A model generated the notes under the pieces. The model ran no database searches, was not told where the DNA came from, and worked only from the letters and a program-made list of their open reading frames with translations. From assembly GCA_030612785.1 (NCBI GenBank), contig JAUWNF010000080.1, positions 1 through 10,334 on the forward strand: 10,334 nucleotides of DNA, written 5' to 3'. Below, piece after piece: positions 5,425 through 10,334 of the stretch. Made by a program: the position numbers and the translations under genes. The number at the start of each line of letters is the position of its first letter. Position 1 is the first letter of the stretch. Source of the DNA: Phycisphaerales bacterium. Its GTDB lineage: Bacteria > Planctomycetota > Phycisphaerae > UBA1845.

Positions 5425-7869
5425 GTGCGCACAACCTGTCGAGTGCGGCTCATTGCGGCGTTCATGAGCGGCGCGGCGTTTTGCGCCTCTGCTTGGGCCT
5501 TGCCCTCGGATGAGAAGACCAACGTGCTCCCGCCTTCACCGCAGTGCGCGGAGACCTATCCTGCCACAACGTTTATTGCGAGCTCGCCGGATGAGTTGGC
5601 CGAGTCGCCGCTCAGCTTGTCGCTAGCGCTCGAGCACGAGCCCTTCGCGCGACAGGTTCGGCTAGGACCGGTGGATACCAACGCTTTGCGGCAATACGAC
5701 CGGGACCACCCCGATCCCTACAAGCGGCTGCGGATCGGCATCGGACGAACGATCGAGATTGACGCAGCCGACGGCACGTGGAACAGACTACCCGACGGCG
5801 GGTATCTGTGGACCCTCGCGGTGGTGTCCGCGCAGGCCGTGGGCATGCGCCTGCACGTTTCCGGTTGTGCCCTGCCCGCCGGCGGCGAGCTGCGGTTCAT
5901 GTCGGCCTCGGACACGACCCGGATGCACGGTCCCTTCACCGGTGGCGGGCCCTTCGGCACCGGCGCGTTCTGGTCCACCGTTCTGCCGGGCGATGAGGTT
6001 TACGTGGAGTACCACATGCCGCCGGCGAGGGAGGCGGTGCCGGCTTCGGTTCCATTCGTTATCGATGAGGTTCAACACCTGTACCGCGACGTGCGCGCCG
6101 CCATCCCGTGCCCGCGCGAGGGTGACTGCCACAACGACGTCACTTGCTATGGGGAATGGGAAGGCACCAGCAACGCCGTCGCCCGCGTGGCTTACGTGGA
6201 CGGCGACAGCATGGTCTGCACCGGCGAACTGATTAACACCTTGCTCGGTGATTTGACGCCCTACTTCCTAACCGCCGGGCACTGCATCGAGAGCGAGGCG
6301 GTGGCCCAGACCATGGTATTCTACTGGAAGTACCGGACCGAGACCTGCGACGGCCCGCCCCCGGACGTTCAAACCGTACCCACCAGTTCGGTGGGTGAGT
6401 ACCTGACCGGCAGCTCCTGGCCGCACCTGTATGAGGACTTTGCGCTGATCATGATCCGGGGTGAGTTCCCGCCGGGGCCCTACACTTGGGTAGGTTGGAC
6501 CTCCGTCGCCGTCGCCAACGGGACCGAATGCTCGTGCCTCCACCATCCCGATGGGGCCTACCAGCGGATCAGCTTTGCCACCAAGACCAGCGGCGCCCCG
6601 TCTGGGCAGATCCGCATGGACTGGTACGATGGTCCGACCGAACAGGGTTCCTCCGGTTCCGGCGCCTACCTCGACTCGACCCAGCAGTTGGTGGGCGCGC
6701 TCATCGAAGGACCGTCGTCATGCGAAGACGAATCTTACGACGACTTCAGCGCCTTTCAACATATCTACCCCGGCATAAGTTCGTACCTTCAGGGCGGTAG
6801 CGACGACCTCTTAGAAGACAACGATAGTTGCACGGCGGCCGCCGCGGCGGCACCCTGTATCTACGACGACCTGGTGCTCAAGTACGCGGATGAGGATTGG
6901 TATCGGGTCACGTCGTCAAGCTGTGGGCCGGTGGATATCACGCTCAACTTCACCGATGCCTTCGGCAACATCGACATGAAGTTATACGATGCCTGTGGAG
7001 GGGGCATCGTGGCGTCATCGACCGGAAGCGGAGACAGCGAAGTCATCTCCATTCCGCCGGGCGAAAGCCGGGAATACTGGTTGCGGATCTACTTGGCCGG
7101 CAACGTGCGCAACACCTACGACATGACCATCACCGCGGCCGAGGGCGGCACCAAGGTCTACCTCATCGAGGCCGGCGTCTCCATCCCGGACGACAACCCC
7201 GCTGGGGTGGACCACGGTTTCATCGTGCCCGATCCCATTGTCCTGACGGGTTTGAAGGTGGCGGTGAAGATCGCCCACACCTGGAACGGGGACTTGCGGG
7301 TCAGGCTAACCCACAACGGCACGACGGTCACCCTGATCGACCGGCCCGGTGTCCCCGCGAGCAGCGTGGGATTCAACAACGATGGTTTCGACGTTCTGCT
7401 CGACGACGCGGCGTTCCCCCCCATCGAAGACTATGACAGCGGCGGCCCGATGGTCGTGGGCACGTTCGCGCCGAACGAATCGCTCAGCCTGTTCGACGGG
7501 CAGGACGCCGCCGGTCTGTGGACCCTCAACGTCTCGGACCACGAAGACCAGGATATCGGCACCCTGGAAAGCTGGGCCTTGCACATACCCCCCGCCGAGC
7601 CCTGCGACTGTGGGGGCGACGGGGACGTCAACACCAACGGTTCCACCGACCTCGCGGATTTCGCCGCTTTTCAGCGCTGTTTCACCGGCACCAATGTCGG
7701 CCCACCGCCGCTGGGATGTCAGAGCCTCAACTTCGACTGCGATTGGGACGTGGACCTCGACGACTTCGCCGAGTTTATGAACGTGTTCACGACGACTGGT
7801 AATAGCGAATGGTGCGGGCCAGCCCTTCGTCAAACCCCACCAACGGTTCATACCCGAGCAACTCCCTAG
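5425..7869 (+). CDS. Secreted lysyl-endopeptidase-like serine protease with PPC, P-domain and dockerin-like C-terminus
   Basis: A large exported trypsin-fold protease. Counting from GTG 5425 (814 residues), residues 1-25 form a signal peptide (Arg2, 6 and 8; core LIAAFMSGAAFCA; cleavage after AWA). Residues about 60-225 resemble the N-terminal region of lysyl-endopeptidase precursors (LPAGGELRFMSAS, then GPFTGGGPFGTGAFW and LPGDEVYVEY). The catalytic domain spans about 235-455, with His286 in FLTAGHC, Asp338 in YEDFAL and Ser410 in EQGSSGSGAYL. A PPC domain follows at about 463-570 (LEDNDSC, DEDWYRV), then a proprotein-convertase P-type domain at about 582-722 (HTWNGDLRVRLTHNG, GLWTLNVSDH, GTLESWALHI). 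Residues about 727-792 hold two dockerin-like, EF-hand-like repeats (GDVNTNGSTDLADF; DCDWDVDLDDF). An in-frame ATG at 5191 after GAGAG would add 78 residues and bury the signal peptide, so 5425 is preferred although its ribosome site is weak. The last residues overlap the convergent epimerase gene. Whether it cleaves at lysine is inferred only. Confidence 0.88.
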   Translation: MRTTCRVRLIAAFMSGAAFCASAWALPSDEKTNVLPPSPQCAETYPATTFIASSPDELAESPLSLSLALEHEPFARQVRLGPVDTNALRQYDRDHPDPYKRLRIGIGRTIEIDAADGTWNRLPDGGYLWTLAVVSAQAVGMRLHVSGCALPAGGELRFMSASDTTRMHGPFTGGGPFGTGAFWSTVLPGDEVYVEYHMPPAREAVPASVPFVIDEVQHLYRDVRAAIPCPREGDCHNDVTCYGEWEGTSNAVARVAYVDGDSMVCTGELINTLLGDLTPYFLTAGHCIESEAVAQTMVFYWKYRTETCDGPPPDVQTVPTSSVGEYLTGSSWPHLYEDFALIMIRGEFPPGPYTWVGWTSVAVANGTECSCLHHPDGAYQRISFATKTSGAPSGQIRMDWYDGPTEQGSSGSGAYLDSTQQLVGALIEGPSSCEDESYDDFSAFQHIYPGISSYLQGGSDDLLEDNDSCTAAAAAAPCIYDDLVLKYADEDWYRVTSSSCGPVDITLNFTDAFGNIDMKLYDACGGGIVASSTGSGDSEVISIPPGESREYWLRIYLAGNVRNTYDMTITAAEGGTKVYLIEAGVSIPDDNPAGVDHGFIVPDPIVLTGLKVAVKIAHTWNGDLRVRLTHNGTTVTLIDRPGVPASSVGFNNDGFDVLLDDAAFPPIEDYDSGGPMVVGTFAPNESLSLFDGQDAAGLWTLNVSDHEDQDIGTLESWALHIPPAEPCDCGGDGDVNTNGSTDLADFAAFQRCFTGTNVGPPPLGCQSLNFDCDWDVDLDDFAEFMNVFTTTGNSEWCGPALRQTPPTVHTRATP

Positions 7870-8719
7870 CGAGCGAATTGGCGGCCAGCGAGTGGCGAAC
7901 GTCCCCGGGGCGCGGGTCGGTGTAGATCGGGGTAACGTTCTTGCCCAGGATGCCGTTGATGGTCTTGACGATCTCGTTGAGGCTGATGGCGCGTCCGCAG
8001 GCGGCGTTGACCATCCGCCCGGCCACCCGATCCGCGCTCGCCGCCAACACGTTGGCGTGGATTACGTTGTCCACGTAAGTGAAGTCGCGCGTCTGCTCGC
8101 CATCGCCGTAGATCGTGGGCGGGCGGTCGTTCAAGATGGTGGTTATGAAAGCCGGAATCGCCGCCGCGTACTGGCTGGCGGGGTCCTGCCACGGGCCGAA
8201 GACGTTGAAGTAGCGCAGCGCGACCGTCTCCAAACCGAAGCACTCATAAAACGCTTCACAATACAGCTCCCCGGCGAGCTTTTGCACGGCGTAGGGGCTC
8301 TTCGGTTCCGGCCGCAGGGTCTCCACCTTCGGTGATACTTCTATGTCGCCGTAGGCGGAACTGCTCGCCGCATAGACCACGCGGCGGCACTTGCACTCGA
8401 CCGCCGCCATAAGCATATTGAACGTCCCGTTGACATTGCAATCGTGGCAGGCCTGGGGTTCCTCGACGGACTTGGGCACAGAGGGCAACGCCCCGATGTG
8501 GAACACCACCTCGATATCGCGACAGGCCGACCGGCAGACCTCCGGGTCCCGGAAATCGGCCTCGATCAACTCGAAGCGCCCCGGGACCGCTTCGAGGTTC
8601 TCGCGCTTGCCGGTAATGAAGTTGTCCAACACGCGTACCGCATGACCGTTATCTACCAGCCGTGCCGTCAGGTGTGAGCCGATGAACCCGGCTCCGCCGG
8701 TTACCAGGTAATTCGCCAT
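7787..8719 (-). CDS. NAD-dependent UDP-sugar 4-epimerase, WbpP-like
   Basis: An extended short-chain dehydrogenase/reductase of 310 residues. GGAGFIGSH is at residues 8-16 with Asp32 after the second strand. AASSSAYGD (117-125) carries the catalytic Ser, and Tyr143-x3-Lys147 is in SPYAVQK. LRYFNVFGPWQDPASQYAA (168-186), IYGDGEQTRDFTYVDNVIHA (203-222) and DPRPGDVRHS (268-277) follow. The wording is closest to WbpP/TviC-type UDP-N-acetylglucosamine 4-epimerases, so UDP-GlcNAc/UDP-GalNAc (or the uronate forms) are the likeliest substrates; UDP-glucuronate epimerase is the alternative. ATG 8719 has GGAGA seven bases upstream (complement of 8727-8731). It lies 38 bases after mreC on the same strand and is probably co-transcribed, suggesting a role in envelope glycan precursors. 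Its last 83 bases overlap the convergent protease gene. Confidence 0.9.
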   Translation of the reverse strand: MANYLVTGGAGFIGSHLTARLVDNGHAVRVLDNFITGKRENLEAVPGRFELIEADFRDPEVCRSACRDIEVVFHIGALPSVPKSVEEPQACHDCNVNGTFNMLMAAVECKCRRVVYAASSSAYGDIEVSPKVETLRPEPKSPYAVQKLAGELYCEAFYECFGLETVALRYFNVFGPWQDPASQYAAAIPAFITTILNDRPPTIYGDGEQTRDFTYVDNVIHANVLAASADRVAGRMVNAACGRAISLNEIVKTINGILGKNVTPIYTDPRPGDVRHSLAANSLARELLGYEPLVGFDEGLARTIRYYQSS

Positions 8720-8757
8720 CGAAGCGTCTCCATTCTCTCCATGCCGTCTAATGAAGC

Positions 8758-9681
8758 CTATTCGCCAATGAGGTCCACGACGTACACCCGCCGGAGGCGG
8801 TCGGGGTCGATGGCGAGTTCGACGTCGAGGACACAAAGCAGTGGGTTGTGGACGTCCGGTGCGATCGCGCTGACGGTGCCGACCGCCAACGAAACCGGTA
8901 GCCGCTCGTCGCCGTGTGGGGTCAACACCCAGTCCCCCACGGCGATCGCGCCGCTGTTGACGTAACGACGATTGACGTCTTCTATGCGGGCGCGCTTGCC
9001 GCCGGAACCAACGAGCCAGAAATCCGCCTGCAATGGATCAAAGGTGCTGCCGTTGTCACGTGCGATCCACACGACCATGCGTGTTGTCGGATCGGACAGC
9101 AACTTCACGCGCGCGGTGTGCGTCCCGGCAACGTCGATGGTGCCGATGAAAACCTCCGCCGCCAGCACCGCCTGTCCGATCCGCACGCCCTCTGCGGCGC
9201 CGAGATTCACCGTGAAATGGTTGGAGACGACGGCTGCGTCTCGGCGGGCGCCACTAAGCGTCCCCGTGGCGACTAACAGCGATTCGCGCCAGGCCAGCAC
9301 ATCCGGGGCCACGACGCGCGCGGGTATCAGTCTGCCCGGCATACCGCGGGTGCGAATGCCGGTCAGTTCGCGCACGTCCTCTCCAAGGGCGTCGATCGTG
9401 GCCTGCTGCGATACAACGGTGTGTTGCAAGGCTTGGTTCTCGGTAATCAAGCGCTCCACCTCGGCTGTCGCGACCTCGGGATTCCGCACTCCCCCAACCG
9501 CGTCGCCGAGCGCATCGGCGCCTCGCTTGGCGGTGTCCTGCAAGGGCACGAAAACCTGAACAAGGTTCATCAACCGGCTGGTGAGCGACCTGGGCAGGAG
9601 CAATCCGACCGCGGAGCACAACAGCAAAGCCACAAAGACTCTCTTGCGCCCGGTATGTTTTCCTTTGCGACGGGTTCTCAT
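8758..9681 (-). CDS. mreC: Rod-shape-determining protein MreC
   Basis: MreC is an inner-membrane protein whose periplasmic part organises the elongation machinery (MreB filaments, RodA, PBP2). From ATG 9681 the product is 307 residues, a normal length. A strongly basic cytoplasmic tail (1-14, MRTRRKGKHTGRKR) is followed by one membrane segment (15-30, VFVALLLCSAVGLLLP) and a probable coiled coil (about 67-108, EVATAEVERLITENQALQHT). The beta-rich periplasmic region (about 115-305) shows MreC hallmarks: VNLGAAEGVRIGQAVL, FIGTIDVAGTHTARVKLLSD and GAIAVGDWVLT. An in-frame TTG at 9693 would add four residues; neither start has a good ribosome site, perhaps because a REP pair lies just upstream at 9724-9786. 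It lies between mreB and the epimerase gene; mreD, often next, is not there. Confidence 0.93.
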   Translation of the reverse strand: MRTRRKGKHTGRKRVFVALLLCSAVGLLLPRSLTSRLMNLVQVFVPLQDTAKRGADALGDAVGGVRNPEVATAEVERLITENQALQHTVVSQQATIDALGEDVRELTGIRTRGMPGRLIPARVVAPDVLAWRESLLVATGTLSGARRDAAVVSNHFTVNLGAAEGVRIGQAVLAAEVFIGTIDVAGTHTARVKLLSDPTTRMVVWIARDNGSTFDPLQADFWLVGSGGKRARIEDVNRRYVNSGAIAVGDWVLTPHGDERLPVSLAVGTVSAIAPDVHNPLLCVLDVELAIDPDRLRRVYVVDLIGE

Positions 9682-9723
9682 CGCTCGGTTCAACAGTTAG
9701 TGGAGGGCTTATCGATTCATTCT

Positions 9724-9786
9724 GTAGCGTCGCCCCTTGTGGGCGGCGCACCCTCGCTTTTCGTCACCCACAAGGGGTGACGCTAC
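9724..9786. repeat. REPIN-like inverted pair of REP palindromes, copy B
   Basis: Same family, same total length (63 bases) and same 13-base loop length as copy A. The left unit is GTAG (9724-9727), stem CGTCGCCC (9728-9735), loop CTTGT, stem GGGCGGCG (9741-9748). The right unit on the minus strand is GTAG (9786-9783) with the perfect stem CGTCACCC/GGGTGACG. The outer arms 9724-9748 and 9762-9786 also pair. It lies 42 bases upstream of the mreC ATG, inside the putative mreB-mreC transcript. On the transcribed strand the loop is A-rich, not T-rich, so it should not terminate the operon. Confidence 0.88.
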
Positions 9787-9827
9787 TATCTTCCTTCGGG
9801 GGCTCGTTCCCTTTGCTTGCACCGCAT

Positions 9828-9851
9828 CCAGGGGCTTACGCCTCTGGCTAC
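9828..9851 (-). repeat. Single REP-like palindrome, third sequence family
   Basis: Read on the minus strand from 9851: GTAG, stem CCAGAGGC, loop GTAA, stem GCCCCTGG, with one mismatch in eight pairs. Plus-strand arms are 9828-9835 and 9840-9847, with CTAC at 9848-9851. It has the same foot-plus-hairpin architecture as the other repeats here but unrelated stem sequence. No inverted partner with a GTAG foot is seen nearby. Confidence 0.62.
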
Positions 9852-10027
9852 CATATGCCGCCCTTCCAGGGCTCAGGCAATATCCAGCATAGTCGCGGAA
9901 CTTGTGAAACACAGTACCAGCCCGCCTTGGACACGAAGGTGTTTCTGGCGAAATGGGTTCGTTTCGTAAAATGGCTTTCTGTCCTCAGGCCGTCTCCCAC
10001 GCTGAGTCCGCCTACCGGCGGATAACA

Positions 10028-10041
10028 GGATGGGGCACCCG
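10028..10041. repeat. 14-base motif GGATGGGGCACCCG, copy 2
   Basis: Identical to 2165-2178, followed after 17 bases by the single REP at 10059. In both places the motif is in an intergenic stretch that also carries the CGTCACCC-family REP. Confidence 0.5.
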
Positions 10042-10058
10042 TGCATTCCCTCGTTCCT

Positions 10059-10083
10059 CGTCACCCACAAGGGGTGACGCTAC
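10059..10083 (-). repeat. Single REP palindrome, CGTCACCC family (copy C)
   Basis: The minus strand reads GTAG (10083-10080), CGTCACCC, CTTGT, GGGTGACG, A. The eight stem pairs are perfect (plus-strand arms 10059-10066 and 10072-10079). It is identical over 25 bases to the right half of copy B, but no left half is present, so it is a singlet. It lies 50 bases after the mreB stop codon. Confidence 0.85.
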
Positions 10084-10132
10084 ATTCGGGGTGACCACGA
10101 ACGACCCAATCCCCAATCGTCAATCGAAAGCC

Positions 10133-10334
10133 TCAGCGATCGTCCTCGTCCGATTCCATGGTGTCTTTCCAGAGGGCCAGGTGTTCGAGATAAACGCTGG
10201 TGCCGCGCGCCACGCAACTCATGGGGTCGTCCACCAGGGTCACGTTCAAACCGGTGGCCTCTGAGAGCACCGCGTCCAACCCGCGCAACAAGGCCCCGCC
10301 CCCCGCCAGGTAGATCCCGTTTTGGACCAGGTCG
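10133..10334 (-). CDS. mreB: MreB actin-like protein, C-terminal 66 residues (cut by right edge)
   Basis: MreB forms filaments under the inner membrane that direct side-wall synthesis. Only the C-terminus is in the window: 66 residues plus the TGA stop (complement of 10133-10135). The segment GIYLAGGGALLRGLD matches the conserved adenosine/phosphate-binding motif near the C-terminus of MreB. It is followed by LSEATGLNVTLVDDPMSCVA and GTSVYLEHL, in the usual order and spacing. The tail ends in an acidic MESDEDDR. It reads toward mreC on the same strand, as in the standard mre cluster, but with a repeat-filled gap of about 450 bases. Confidence 0.93.
   Translation of the reverse strand, partial: DLVQNGIYLAGGGALLRGLDAVLSEATGLNVTLVDDPMSCVARGTSVYLEHLALWKDTMESDEDDR

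Larger units (their letters stand above)
9682..10132. other. Repeat-filled gap between mreB and mreC
   Basis: About 450 bases without a supported gene. It contains a REP pair (9724-9786), a single REP of another family (9828-9851), a small hairpin GCCCT/AGGGC (9858-9870), a CCGCC/GGCGG hairpin (10010-10023), the 14-base motif (10028-10041) and a single REP (10059-10083). The 82-codon plus-strand frame over this region reads through these repeats and is very likely not a gene. A promoter for mreC could lie here, but none is clear. Confidence 0.65.

Noticed and set aside
7306..7851. 181-codon minus-strand frame inside the protease gene
   Set aside because: It is antisense to the P-domain and dockerin-like coding region and overlaps the end of the epimerase gene; no motif or ribosome site supports it.
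9777..10025. 82-codon plus-strand frame in the mreB-mreC gap
   Set aside because: It begins inside a REP palindrome and reads through other repeats, with no ribosome site. Peptides of this kind are usually translation of intergenic repeats.
9724..10083. A composite mobile element bounded by REP copies B and C
   Set aside because: Copy C is a singlet, the interior has no transposase frame, and no target-site duplication is visible at the outer edges. Independent REP insertions explain it more simply.

Overview
The window is GC-rich bacterial chromosome, most likely from a planctomycete (Planctomycetota). The best hints are the large secreted protease, whose C-terminal dockerin-like tail has the wording common in that phylum (LADFAAFQRCF), small lipoproteins in single-gene units, wide intergenic gaps, and several families of short GTAG-footed palindromes. 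The phylum is inferred; no rRNA or marker gene in the window settles it.

Layout, left to right. (1) A cheV-type chemotaxis coupling protein on the minus strand (1-945) runs off the left edge. (2) Divergent from it is a lipoprotein of unknown function (1279-2010), whose stop codon lies inside a palindromic repeat. (3) After about 500 bases without a gene comes an orphan FixJ/LuxR-type response regulator (2521-3189). (4) A repeat-bearing gap leads to a very small cysteine- and lysine-rich lipoprotein (3510-3752) with seven cysteines exactly four residues apart, closed by a good intrinsic terminator. (5) On the minus strand is a galE-type UDP-glucose 4-epimerase (3870-4859). (6) A long leader precedes a secreted lysyl-endopeptidase-like serine protease with PPC, P and dockerin-like domains (5425-7869). 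(7) On the minus strand, in transcription order, are the end of mreB (10133 to the right edge), mreC (8758-9681) and a WbpP-like UDP-sugar 4-epimerase (7787-8719). The last gene overlaps the protease gene tail to tail by 83 bases.

How the genes fit together. mreB and mreC belong to the cell-shape and wall-elongation machinery. The epimerase 38 bases after mreC occupies the place where mreD often lies, and may supply nucleotide sugars for an envelope polymer. The separate galE could feed similar pathways. The protease and the two lipoproteins are exported products. CheV and the FixJ-like regulator are signalling proteins with no visible partner genes here.

The least expected signal is not a gene. 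The gaps contain short palindromes with the architecture of REP elements: a GTAG foot followed by a small hairpin. Some are single and some are inverted pairs (REPIN-like). At least three sequence families are present: CGTCACCC-type at 2007-2069, 9724-9786 and 10059-10083; CGGTCGGCG-type at 3265-3317; CCAGAGGC-type at 9828-9851. Three of these elements lie between mreB and mreC. No RAYT transposase is visible. I see no tRNA, rRNA, CRISPR array or complete insertion sequence.
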